In this document: positions 15,699-23,277 of the stretch, piece after piece
Layout of the letters: each line of letters opens with the position of its first letter
Position numbering within the stretch: position 1 is the stretch's first letter
DNA from: Reyranellaceae bacterium
GTDB taxonomy: Bacteria; Pseudomonadota; Alphaproteobacteria; Reyranellales; Reyranellaceae
NCBI GenBank assembly: GCA_022844045.1
Contig: JALHMM010000069.1
Span: forward strand, 1 to 36,164
Length of the DNA stretch: 36,164 bases
Reading direction: 5' to 3'
Translations under genes and position numbers: made by a program
Notes under the pieces: generated by a model
Seen by the model: the letters and a program-made list of their open reading frames with translations, nothing else
Told to the model about the DNA's origin: nothing
Databases searched by the model: none

Positions 15699-16940
15699 CT
15701 AAGGCTTATGCAATCGCACCGGCTCGCGCGTCACAGTCCGCCGGCCGCGCTTGAAGGCCGCCAGCACCGGTGCGATCGTGCGCAGCGCCGTGACCGCGTC
15801 GGTGGCGTCGAGCATGACGAGATCGGCGGGATTGCCGACGGCGACGCCATAGTCGTCCTTGCGCATGAGTCGTGCGGCTGCCGACGTGGTCATATCCCAG
15901 ATCGCCTTGACCTCGTCGTCGTTGCCGCGCTGCGTGACGATCGCATGCATGTTGGCCTGGCGCAGCAGCTGGCCGTCACCGAACGGCGTGAACGGATTGA
16001 GGATGTTGTTGGAGCCAATGGAGCAGGTGACGCCGAGCTCAGTGAGGCGGTTCAGGTCGACCACGTTGCGCGGCACGTTGTGGTCGGTATGGCGGCCGCC
16101 AAGATAGAGATCGGTCGCCGTCAGCACGGTGGCGGCCACGCCGGTGTCGGCCATGCGCTTGGCGACCTTGTCCAAGTCCTTCCACGGCATCGTGGACAGC
16201 TTGCCCACGTGGCCGACGGCGACGCGACCGCCCCATTTGTACTTCTCCGCGAGATCGCACACCAACAGCGTGTCGAGCTCCTCGGCGGAGGCGCCGCTGT
16301 CGAGATGCATGTCGATGTCGATATCGAACTCGCGTGCCATCTCGAAGACGCGGCGGATCTGCGCCGCGCGGTCGGTGTCGTAGTTCGGCGCGGCACCGAC
16401 GACGGTGGCGCCGTTTTTCAGCGCGGCGACCATCAGTTCGTCCGTTCCGGGGTTGTTGGTCAGGCCTTCCTGCGGCATGACGCAGATCTCGAGGTCGATC
16501 GCCCATTTGTACTTGTCGATCAGCGCCTTCACGCCGTCGAAGCCGCGCAGCCCGACTTTGGGATCGACCTCGACATGGGTGCGCATGCGCGTGGCGCCGT
16601 GGCCGACGCACTTCTCGATGGTGCCTGAGGCGCGTTCGATCACGTCCTCGACCGTGAAGGTGTGCTTGACCGCCGACACGCGCTCCATGGCGAGATGCGG
16701 ATTGCGTTTGGTGGTGTGCTCGCAGCGTCCGAGGATGCAGGCCTTGTCGAGATGGATATGGGTTTCGACGAAGCCGGAGCAGACAAGCCGGCCGCCGCCT
16801 TTGACCTCTTCCCTGGCGCTGCCGCCAAGCCTAGGGGCGATCGCCGCGATGCGGCCGTCCTTGACGCCAATGTCGGTGGTCGGTTGATCGGGCTTGCTCT
16901 CGGCCAGCCGCACGTCACGCAGAACAAGATCAAAATCCAT
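15699..16940 (-). CDS. CodA-like amidohydrolase (cytosine deaminase family), substrate unknown
   Basis: 413 aa from the ATG at 16938-16940, with AAGGAGAG about 13 nt upstream. The metal motif ETHIHLDKA (59-67) is the mark of the cytosine deaminase/ammelide hydrolase group; THVEVDP, DMHLDSG and GHVGKLST supply further ligand positions. In the place where CodA has a D-D/D-N pair, this protein reads IGSNNILNPFTPFGDG, with Asn where the metal or catalytic Asp is expected. I believe a subfamily shares this change, so cytosine itself is a doubtful substrate; a cyclic amide or urea-type compound is more likely. It reads divergently from a Bug solute-binding gene across 79 bp, suggesting that the two handle the same compound. 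Confidence 0.85.
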   Translation of the reverse strand: MDFDLVLRDVRLAESKPDQPTTDIGVKDGRIAAIAPRLGGSAREEVKGGGRLVCSGFVETHIHLDKACILGRCEHTTKRNPHLAMERVSAVKHTFTVEDVIERASGTIEKCVGHGATRMRTHVEVDPKVGLRGFDGVKALIDKYKWAIDLEICVMPQEGLTNNPGTDELMVAALKNGATVVGAAPNYDTDRAAQIRRVFEMAREFDIDIDMHLDSGASAEELDTLLVCDLAEKYKWGGRVAVGHVGKLSTMPWKDLDKVAKRMADTGVAATVLTATDLYLGGRHTDHNVPRNVVDLNRLTELGVTCSIGSNNILNPFTPFGDGQLLRQANMHAIVTQRGNDDEVKAIWDMTTSAAARLMRKDDYGVAVGNPADLVMLDATDAVTALRTIAPVLAAFKRGRRTVTREPVRLHKP

Positions 16941-17019
16941 CGGAAGCGTCGCTCTCCTTGAAGGCGGTATGGATGTTGCATCAGACTGCGCGGGAATCAC
17001 AGGAGGTTCACCCAACGCC
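16941..17019. promoter_or_regulatory. Divergent promoter region between CodA-like and Bug genes
   Basis: 79 bp with start codons pointing outward on both sides, so both promoters or their 5' leaders must overlap here. It holds AGGAGG (17001-17006) for the plus gene and AAGGAGAG for the minus gene. I see no clear -35/-10 pair or operator. Confidence 0.45.
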
Positions 17020-17985
17020 ATGCTCTCTCGACGGACGTTTGTGATCGCCGCGGTCGCGGCGCCAAGCATCGCTCGGGCGCAGGCCGCATGGCCGACCAAG
17101 CCGATCCGCTGGATCGTCAACTTCCCGCCCGCGGGCGCGGCCGACATCCTCTCGCGCACCCTGACCGAGCGCTTCGGCACGCGACTGGGCCAGCCGATCG
17201 TGGTCGACAACAAGCCGGGTGCCGGCGGCCTGCTGGGCGCCGACATTGTCGCCAAGGCGAAGGGCGACTCGCATCTCGTCATGATGTCGAGTGCCGCCTC
17301 GCACGGCATCGGGCCGGTGCTCTACAAGGACGTGCCCTATGACGCGCTGGCGGATTTCACCCATATCCACCTGGTCGGCACGTTTCCATCGGTGCTCGCG
17401 GTCAATAGCACGTCGCCGATCAAGACCGTGGCGCAGCTGATCGACCAGGCGCGCGCCGACCCGGCGAAGGTGACCTACGGTTCGGGTGGCAACGGCACCA
17501 TGAACCACCTCACCGGCCAGGTGCTCGCGCGCCAGGCCGGCGTGACGCTCACGCACATTCCCTATCGCGGTTCGGCGCCGGCGATGAACGATCTGATGGG
17601 CGGCCAGATCGCGGCCCTGATGGAAAGCCTGCCGACGGCGATCGGCCACTTCACGTCAGGGCGCATGCGGCCGCTGGCGATCAGCGAAGACGAGCGCTCG
17701 CCCGCATTACCCGATGTGCCGACCTTCCGCGAAGCGGGTATCGCGGGAGTCGTGACCACCAACTGGTTCGGGTTCTCGGCGACGGCCGACCTTCCAGCGG
17801 ACATCGCCAAGCGGTGGGAGACGGAGATCTCAACCGAGCTCAGGAGCGACGAGGTCAAGGAGAAGTTCGCCAGAATCGGGGTACGGCCGAGCGCGGTGGG
17901 CGGACAGGGCTATGCTGCCCTGATCCGCAGCGAGCTCGACCGCTGGCGCGAGGTGATCCGCACTGGAAACATCCGGGCCGACTAG
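17020..17985 (+). CDS. Bug/TctC-family periplasmic solute-binding protein (copy 1)
   Basis: 321 aa from the ATG at 17020, with AGGAGG 13 nt upstream, rather long spacing. An N-terminal signal, MLSRRTFVIAAVAAPSIARA, ends near residue 22 and may be Tat- or Sec-type. The mature part shows the Bug pattern: WPTKPIRWIVNFPPAGAADI, VVDNKPGAGGLLGAD near 60-75, TYGSGGNGTMNHL near 148 and HIPYRGSAPAMNDLMGGQI near 180. Such proteins bind small carboxylates, nicotinate or aromatic acids. No TctA/TctB membrane parts are in the window, so it may work with a distant transporter or as a sensor. The divergent amidohydrolase suggests an amide- or ring-containing acid. Confidence 0.92.
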   Translation: MLSRRTFVIAAVAAPSIARAQAAWPTKPIRWIVNFPPAGAADILSRTLTERFGTRLGQPIVVDNKPGAGGLLGADIVAKAKGDSHLVMMSSAASHGIGPVLYKDVPYDALADFTHIHLVGTFPSVLAVNSTSPIKTVAQLIDQARADPAKVTYGSGGNGTMNHLTGQVLARQAGVTLTHIPYRGSAPAMNDLMGGQIAALMESLPTAIGHFTSGRMRPLAISEDERSPALPDVPTFREAGIAGVVTTNWFGFSATADLPADIAKRWETEISTELRSDEVKEKFARIGVRPSAVGGQGYAALIRSELDRWREVIRTGNIRAD

Positions 17986-18040
17986 GCAGAGTGCGTCGAG
18001 CACATCGCCGATCTCGGGCCTGGAGCCCTGACGTCACAGA

Positions 18041-18754
18041 ATGCCGCTGTTCATCGACTGGTTGCGTCGACGTCGGTCTGCCGACGACCAGGCCCTTCTG
18101 ACCGGCATCATCGATCGACACGACAAAGCCTCCGGCGCCTCTGCGCAGCGCGGCAGATCGGTGTCCCGTGTCGAGCGCAGGCCCGCGGTGGTGGGGCGCG
18201 ATCGCCGCGTTGGTTGGATGCGCCCGGCGATCCTGATCTCGATTTTCGTCGGCCTTGTGATCTACGTCGCACTCGAGCGGCCCAGGATTCCCGGTGTCTC
18301 GGGCGGCGTTCAGCGTCCAAGCGAGTTGGACAGCGAGTTCGTGGGGACCATTCGTGTGGTCGACGGTGACACGGTATCAATGCGTGAGCAGCGGCTACGC
18401 TTGGCCGGGATCGACGCGCCAGAGAAAGATCAGACCTGTACCCGCGGCGGCAAGATCTGGAACTGCGGGGAACAGTCGAGTGCCGCGCTGAAAGCCTGGA
18501 TCGGCAGCAGCATCCTGACCTGCCTCGGTAACACCATCGACAAGTATCGTCGCCCTGTCGTGCGTTGTACGGCCCGAGGCTTCGACGTGGCGGCCTGGTC
18601 GGTCGAGAACGGCTGGTCTGTGGCAGGCCCGATCGGCCCGCCTGACTATAAGTCCCAGGAAGCGCAGGCCAGAAGCCTGCGGCTGGGACTATGGTCCGGC
18701 GAGTTCATCCCGCCCTGGGAATGGCGGGCGGCGCACGGGGTCGACAACCAGTAG
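18041..18754 (+). CDS. Membrane-anchored SNase-fold (thermonuclease-like) protein
   Basis: 237 aa. An Arg-rich N-terminal segment (1-60), one transmembrane helix (about 62-77) and a staphylococcal-nuclease domain (100-225). Catalytic residues expected from the family are all present: Arg120 and Glu128 in RLAGIDAPE (120-128), the calcium Asp in VVDGDTV (106-112), and the Arg of DKYRR (167-171). Three cysteines (133, 142, 161) may form disulfides. The domain should face the periplasm. The start could also be Met60, just before the helix; neither site has a strong Shine-Dalgarno. It may degrade DNA or RNA at the cell surface. It ends 11 bp from the convergent cupin gene and shows no operon partner. 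Confidence 0.85.
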   Translation: MPLFIDWLRRRRSADDQALLTGIIDRHDKASGASAQRGRSVSRVERRPAVVGRDRRVGWMRPAILISIFVGLVIYVALERPRIPGVSGGVQRPSELDSEFVGTIRVVDGDTVSMREQRLRLAGIDAPEKDQTCTRGGKIWNCGEQSSAALKAWIGSSILTCLGNTIDKYRRPVVRCTARGFDVAAWSVENGWSVAGPIGPPDYKSQEAQARSLRLGLWSGEFIPPWEWRAAHGVDNQ

Positions 18755-18765
18755 GCGGCGCGTGA

Positions 18766-19185
18766 TCACACCGTTGGCGGCGTCTTGCCGTAGTCTGCGT
18801 CGCTCACCGGCTCGTGCCACGTCGTAGCCTGGCCCTTTTCGTCGGTCTCCGACATGGCGAGGTGGCACATCATGGTATCGGGCGCCGAGCCGTGCCAGTG
18901 ACGTGCATTGGGTGGGATCACTACGGTGTCTCCAGGCCGGATCTCCTGCACCGGCTGCCCCTCGAGCTGGTAGCGCCCAATGCCGGATAGCACGTAGAGG
19001 ACTTGGCCGACCGCGTGCTGGTGCCAGTTGGTGCGCCCGCCCGGCATGAACGTCACGCGCGAGGCGCGCAGCTTCGACGGGCCTTCGGGCGCCCACACCG
19101 GATCGGACACGACCGAGCCCACGAAGTTCGCCGCCTCCGCCTTGGATGTCTTGCGGTCTCCCGCTCGCATGATCCTGGGTTTCAT
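18766..19185 (-). CDS. Small metal-binding cupin, hydroxynitrile-lyase-like
   Basis: 139 aa from the ATG at 19183-19185, with GGGAGG 6 nt upstream; longer in-frame readings lack support. One cupin barrel. Motif 1, TNWHQHAVGQ, supplies His55, His57 and Gln61; motif 2, PPNARHWHG, supplies His96 and nearby His98. The WHxHxxGQ...HWHG layout and the C-terminal HLAMSETDEKG segment resemble the bacterial cupin (R)-hydroxynitrile lyases and their carboxymuconolactone-linked relatives. The metal is probably manganese or iron. The reaction is uncertain, since many proteins of this group have no known substrate. Confidence 0.85.
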   Translation of the reverse strand: MKPRIMRAGDRKTSKAEAANFVGSVVSDPVWAPEGPSKLRASRVTFMPGGRTNWHQHAVGQVLYVLSGIGRYQLEGQPVQEIRPGDTVVIPPNARHWHGSAPDTMMCHLAMSETDEKGQATTWHEPVSDADYGKTPPTV

Positions 19186-19277
19186 CAGAGCCTCCCTGGC
19201 GTGGAAGGGTAGGCGGATCGGGACCGGGCGCGCAACGTCAAGCGATGGATCTCGCCGGTCGCGGCGATGGATGCGCG

Positions 19278-21101
19278 CTAGATCGAGCGGCCGACCAGGA
19301 GGCTCAGGGGCATGACGCCCTCGGCCGCGACATCGGTCGGCTTGCCGTCCAGCGGTTCGTGCTGGAACCCGGCGCCGGCGGCGCCGGCGCACGCGGCGCT
19401 GACGACAATGGTGAACTGCGCGGACTTGGGCGCCTGTTTGCCAAACTGCTCCAGTCGCGCGGCGACGTTCACGGCTTCGCCGATCGCCGTGTAGTCGATG
19501 CGGCCCGCGAAGCCGACATTACCGACCATGACCGTCCCGGTGTGCAGGCCGATCCGTATGCGGCAGGCGAACGCGCCGCTGGCCTGGCGCGCGCGGTTGA
19601 AGGCCTCGACCTCGGCCGCGACCGCGAGCGCGCCAAGACAGGCGGCGCGGGCATGGTCGACGTTCGGCTCGGGCGCCCCCCAGAACGCCATCAGCCCGTC
19701 GCCGAGGTACTTGTCGATGGTGCCGCCGCTCGCCTCGATGGCTGGTCCGACTCTCGCGAGCAGGTCGTTGAGATACGCCGCCGCTTCCGCCGCGGGGCGG
19801 CCACGCGAATAGCTCGTATAGCCTTCGAGGTCGCAGAACATCACCGTGAGGCCGCGGTCCTCGCTGGCCGGCAGCCCACCCTGCCGCGCGATCAGGCGCG
19901 CGACCAGCGCGCGCGGCAGGTAGGTGGCGGAGAGACGCAGGCCGCGCGCCATGCGTTCGAAGGCCTGGTTCGCCAGGCTGACTTCCCGGACCGAGCTGTT
20001 CGTGAGCGCCGGGAGGCGGTCGAGCTCCAGCCGCTCGACCGAACGCGCGGCGTCGGCCAGCGCCAGGATCGGCTTGGCCAGTCGCCGGCCGACAAGGATC
20101 GCCACGATGCCCGTCAGCAGCATCAGCAGGCCGCCGGCGATCAGGATGCCCCGCACGATCCAGCGGGCACGAGCGCTCTCGCGACCGGCCTCGTGATAGC
20201 CAATGGTCAGACGGGCCGGCGTGTAGTCATCGATCGGGCGATAGTGCCAGGCGAAGCTGCGGTCGCCGACCCAGTTCCAGTGGCTGGTCAGCGACCGCGC
20301 GCCGACGATCGAGGGGAGCGGATTGGCGTCGGGCGCCCACATCGCGGCCAGGACCGGATCATTCACCTCACCGAGAGTCGCGAGCCTGCGGCGGTCGCGC
20401 TGCTCGGCGCGTCCGGCTTCTTTGCCGAGATGCGGGTGCGCCAGCACGCTTTCGCGGCCGACCAGGATGAACGGCTTGCGCTCGCCGCTGATCTCGAACT
20501 CCTTGAGGAAACGCGACAGATCGGAGGTTCCGATCGCCGCGGCGACGAATCCTCTGAATTCGCCGCGGACCCTGATCGGTGCGATGAGGGGCAGGATGGG
20601 CTCGCCGACCACGATCGACCAGATCGGCTCGGCCCACTGTGGTTCCGACATGCCGCGCGCACGCGCCATGATATCCGCCGCCTGCGGAACGCTCTCGCGC
20701 GGCTCCGGGCGTGCGCTGCGGTCGGCCCGGATGAAGCGCATCGGTTCGCCGTCGACCGGAAAGACCAGGTAGCCGACCGCCTGGGGGGCGGCGGCAAGGG
20801 CGCCGAGCGCGAAACTGCGCCACTGCTCGGGATTGTCGAAGTCGATCTCGCCGCGCTCGACGGCCTGGGTGAGGTAGGTGAGCTGAGCCTGCACGGGCTC
20901 CAGGTGGGTCTGCAGACCTCGGGTGATCAGGTCGAGCATGAGTTGACGGCGGTCACGGGACGCGTCGACCTGGTTGCTGTCGGCGGCGTACCAAGCGATG
21001 CCGATTACCGGTGCCATCGCCACGAAGATCAGACAGACGAGCAGGGCCGGCAGCAATCGCGCGATCGGCCAGCCCGAAGGCGCCGGGTTATCTTCGGCCA
21101 C
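19278..21101 (-). CDS. Class III adenylate cyclase with extracytoplasmic sensor domain
   Basis: 607 aa with a GTG start at 21099-21101, only 4 bp after the benzoate-CoA ligase stop, so probably co-transcribed. TM1 spans 15-38, a Cache-like periplasmic domain about 40-312, TM2 314-337, a HAMP-like linker 338-400 and the catalytic domain 415-600. Metal Asp residues are D424 (MFCDLEGYT) and D468 (KYLGDGLMAF). Adenine-selecting Lys464 and Asp536 (IDYTAIGEAVN), and transition-state Asn545 and Arg549 (NVAARL), are all in place, so true ATP-to-cAMP activity is expected. It would convert an external signal into cAMP. Its position suggests that the signal relates to aromatic-acid use, which is inferred. 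Confidence 0.93.
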   Translation of the reverse strand: MAEDNPAPSGWPIARLLPALLVCLIFVAMAPVIGIAWYAADSNQVDASRDRRQLMLDLITRGLQTHLEPVQAQLTYLTQAVERGEIDFDNPEQWRSFALGALAAAPQAVGYLVFPVDGEPMRFIRADRSARPEPRESVPQAADIMARARGMSEPQWAEPIWSIVVGEPILPLIAPIRVRGEFRGFVAAAIGTSDLSRFLKEFEISGERKPFILVGRESVLAHPHLGKEAGRAEQRDRRRLATLGEVNDPVLAAMWAPDANPLPSIVGARSLTSHWNWVGDRSFAWHYRPIDDYTPARLTIGYHEAGRESARARWIVRGILIAGGLLMLLTGIVAILVGRRLAKPILALADAARSVERLELDRLPALTNSSVREVSLANQAFERMARGLRLSATYLPRALVARLIARQGGLPASEDRGLTVMFCDLEGYTSYSRGRPAAEAAAYLNDLLARVGPAIEASGGTIDKYLGDGLMAFWGAPEPNVDHARAACLGALAVAAEVEAFNRARQASGAFACRIRIGLHTGTVMVGNVGFAGRIDYTAIGEAVNVAARLEQFGKQAPKSAQFTIVVSAACAGAAGAGFQHEPLDGKPTDVAAEGVMPLSLLVGRSI

Positions 21102-21105
21102 GTGA

Positions 21106-22665
21106 CTAGATCCGCAACTTGAAGCGCTGGATCTTGCCGGTCGCGGTCTTGGGCAGCTCCGGCACGTACTCGACCCAGCGTGGATACTTGTACGGCGCGA
21201 GCGTCGAGCGGCAGAGACTCATCAGCTCGGTGGTCAGTGACTCGCCCGCGGTCTGGCCGGGCTTGAGCACGACGAATGCCTTGGGCTTCACCAGCTCGTT
21301 CTCGTCTTCCTGCCCGACAATCGCGGCCTCGAGTACGGCTTGATGGCCGATCAGGCAGTTCTCGATCTCCACCGGCGAGCACCAGATGCCGCCGACCTTC
21401 AGCATGTCGTCGCTGCGGCCGTCGTAGATGAAATAGCCGTCGGCATCCTGGCGGTAGGTGTCGCCGGTGTTGAGCCAGCCATTGACCATGGTCTCGGCGG
21501 TCTTCTCCGGCTTGTTCCAGTAGTACTTCGCCGCCGAATCGGCGCGGATCCACAACCGGCCGCTTTCGCCTTTGGGCACCGGCTTGCCGTGCTCGTCGAG
21601 GATGCGCGCCTCGTAGCCCGGCACCGGTTTGCCTGATGTGCCGGGGCGATGATCGGCCAGGCTGTTGGCGATGAAGATGTGCAGTGCTTCGGTCGAGCCG
21701 ATACCGTCGAGGATGATGGTGCCGGTCTTCTCCTGCCAGCGGCGGAAGATCTCCGCCGGCAGCGCCTCGCCGGCCGAGACGCAGGCGCGCACGCTGGAAA
21801 AGTCGCGCTTGGCCTTGTCGAGCGCCACCAGCTGCGCCGCGTAGAGCGCCGGCACGCCGTAGTACAGCGTCGGCCCGAAGCGTTCGATCATCTCGAAGGT
21901 CGTGTCGGGCGTTGGGCGGCGATCGTCGAGGATCGCCGTGCCGCCGGTCCATAGCGGGAAGGTCATTCCGTTACCCAGCCCGTAAGCGAAGAACAGCTTG
22001 GCGGCCGAGAACGACACGTCGCTTTCGCGCACGCCGAGTGTGCGCACGCCATAGAGCTCGCTGGTCACCACCATGTCGCGCTGCAGGTGGACCGCGCCCT
22101 TGGGTCGCCCGGTCGAGCCGGAGGAATAGAGCCAGAAGCAGTCGTCGGTCGGCGCGGCGGGCCGCGCGTCGAGCCGGTCCGACGCGGCCGCCATCTTCAG
22201 CGTGAATGCATCGACGGTCAGCGCCGGGACCGGCATCTGCTTGAGCGCCGGCTCGATCTCGCCCGCGAACTCCGGGGAGTAGACGACAAGGCCGCAGCCC
22301 GAGTCCTCGAACAGATAGGCGTAGTCGGGGGCACGCAGCAGCGTGTTGGGCGGCACCGGCACGATGCCCGCCTTGATCGCGCCCCAGAACAGATAGAAGA
22401 ACGCCGGGCAGTCCTTCACCACCATCATCAGCCGATCGCCGGGCTTCAGCCCGAGCGCCAGCAGCGCGTTGCCGGCGCGGTTCACGCGCTCGGCGAGCTG
22501 GGCGTAGGTGACGTCCTCCTGGAGCGTGCGAATCGCCAGCTTGCCGCCGCGGCCCTCGGCGATGTGGCGATCGATGAAGGGGACGGCGACGTTGAAGGCC
22601 GCCGGGAACGGCATCGCTGCGGGGGTGGCTTGACTAACATCGGCAACGAAACGATCCGGCGGCAT
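21106..22665 (-). CDS. bclA: Benzoate-CoA ligase
   Basis: 519 aa when started at the ATG at 22663-22665, which has AAGGAAG 6 nt upstream. It activates benzoate with ATP and CoA to benzoyl-CoA, the entry to the box pathway in the cytoplasm. The AMP-binding P-loop YSSGSTGRPKGAVH (about residues 170-183), the NTGDTYRQDADGYFIY hinge region and the C-terminal lysine in KTATGKIQR are present, and the N-terminal NVAVPFIDRH segment matches benzoate-CoA ligases. The same frame is open upstream through a RelE/ParE-type toxin without any stop, so a 636-aa fusion is possible; the internal Shine-Dalgarno and the normal ligase length favour the separate start. A 2-aminobenzoate- or 4-hydroxybenzoate-CoA ligase is an alternative, but boxB/boxC nearby favour benzoate. 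Confidence 0.92.
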   Translation of the reverse strand: MPPDRFVADVSQATPAAMPFPAAFNVAVPFIDRHIAEGRGGKLAIRTLQEDVTYAQLAERVNRAGNALLALGLKPGDRLMMVVKDCPAFFYLFWGAIKAGIVPVPPNTLLRAPDYAYLFEDSGCGLVVYSPEFAGEIEPALKQMPVPALTVDAFTLKMAAASDRLDARPAAPTDDCFWLYSSGSTGRPKGAVHLQRDMVVTSELYGVRTLGVRESDVSFSAAKLFFAYGLGNGMTFPLWTGGTAILDDRRPTPDTTFEMIERFGPTLYYGVPALYAAQLVALDKAKRDFSSVRACVSAGEALPAEIFRRWQEKTGTIILDGIGSTEALHIFIANSLADHRPGTSGKPVPGYEARILDEHGKPVPKGESGRLWIRADSAAKYYWNKPEKTAETMVNGWLNTGDTYRQDADGYFIYDGRSDDMLKVGGIWCSPVEIENCLIGHQAVLEAAIVGQEDENELVKPKAFVVLKPGQTAGESLTTELMSLCRSTLAPYKYPRWVEYVPELPKTATGKIQRFKLRI

Positions 22666-23016
22666 ACCGACTTCCTTATTGCAAAGCCCCTCAAAGGTTC
22701 CGGCGGCTTCGTGTAAGCCTGAACGCGTCGATAGGACCGCCGGGTCGCGTCGATCGTGAATCACGCCAAGGATAACGACACGCGAATCATCGTAGAGTCG
22801 AAAAAACAGTCTGTAAGGAAAGCCGCGAAGCCGCGCCCGTCGGATGGTGGTGGTGCGCGGCGCGTACGCCAGAGGATTTTCCGCCACCCGCCTGACAGTT
22901 GCCTGAAGCGCGTCGTGAAATCTTCCTGCGGTGGCGACATCACGTGCGGCGTACCAGCGCGCGGCCTCCACCACGTCTACTTCGGCTTCAGCGACGAAGC
23001 GCACGTGGCGGGTCAT
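22666..23016 (-). CDS. RelE/ParE-type toxin, reading in-frame into bclA without a stop
   Basis: About 117 residues from the ATG at 23014-23016, which overlaps the antitoxin stop by 4 nt (ATGA). The first 95 or so fit the RelE/ParE fold: VRFVAEAEVDVVEAARWYA at the N-terminus, the Arg-rich RRARLRGFPYRLFFRLYDD centre (59-77) and the closing strand VVILGVIHDRRDP (80-92). Free-standing relatives usually stop soon after this strand. Here the frame continues through a roughly 20-residue tail and directly into the benzoate-CoA ligase ATG. Either the toxin has lost its stop, or a toxin-ligase fusion is made. The boundary at 22666 is therefore only the edge before the ligase start, not a seen stop codon. 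Confidence 0.8.
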
Positions 23017-23258
23017 TTGCGATGGCTGTCAATTTCCGCATTCAGCTTGCGGAAGACCTCTTCCGCTGGAATGGCTGACGAAGGATCGCGCTCATGGGCT
23101 TCGAGGCGCCGCTTCAGCTCAGCGATGAGCTCGGGCGACTCCACTGGTTCCGCGTGCGGCGAACCATGTTCCGCTTCGATGCTGTCCCACAGCCGATCGA
23201 TCAGATCCAGTTTCTCGGCCACCGTCAGGCGGGAGATATCGATGGTGGTGATAGCCAT
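23013..23258 (-). CDS. Addiction-module antitoxin, partner of the RelE/ParE toxin
   Basis: 81 aa, with a strong GGAGGAGG before the ATG at 23256-23258. The pattern SRLTVAEKLDLIDRLWDSI followed by an acidic helix and LKRRLEAHERDPSS is that of the short addiction-module component family whose genes precede RelE/ParE toxins. It overlaps the toxin start by 4 nt and begins 19 nt after the Bug gene stop, so it sits inside the benzoate operon rather than in a separate island. It should neutralise the toxin by binding it and might autoregulate. A nonsense-broken relative lies at 24759-25007. Confidence 0.9.
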   Translation of the reverse strand: MAITTIDISRLTVAEKLDLIDRLWDSIEAEHGSPHAEPVESPELIAELKRRLEAHERDPSSAIPAEEVFRKLNAEIDSHRK

Positions 23259-23277
23259 GCCTCCTCCGCAGGGTCTC

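Noticed and set aside
18029..18036. TGACGTCA palindrome before the SNase-like gene as a cAMP-receptor site
   Set aside because: It lacks the TGTGA-N6-TCACA layout; an 8-bp palindrome is expected by chance in 36 kb.
19245..21122. 625-codon open frame on the plus strand opposite the sensor cyclase
   Set aside because: It is a high-GC shadow frame, rich in Arg, Gln and Asp with no recognisable fold; the minus-strand cyclase has all catalytic motifs.
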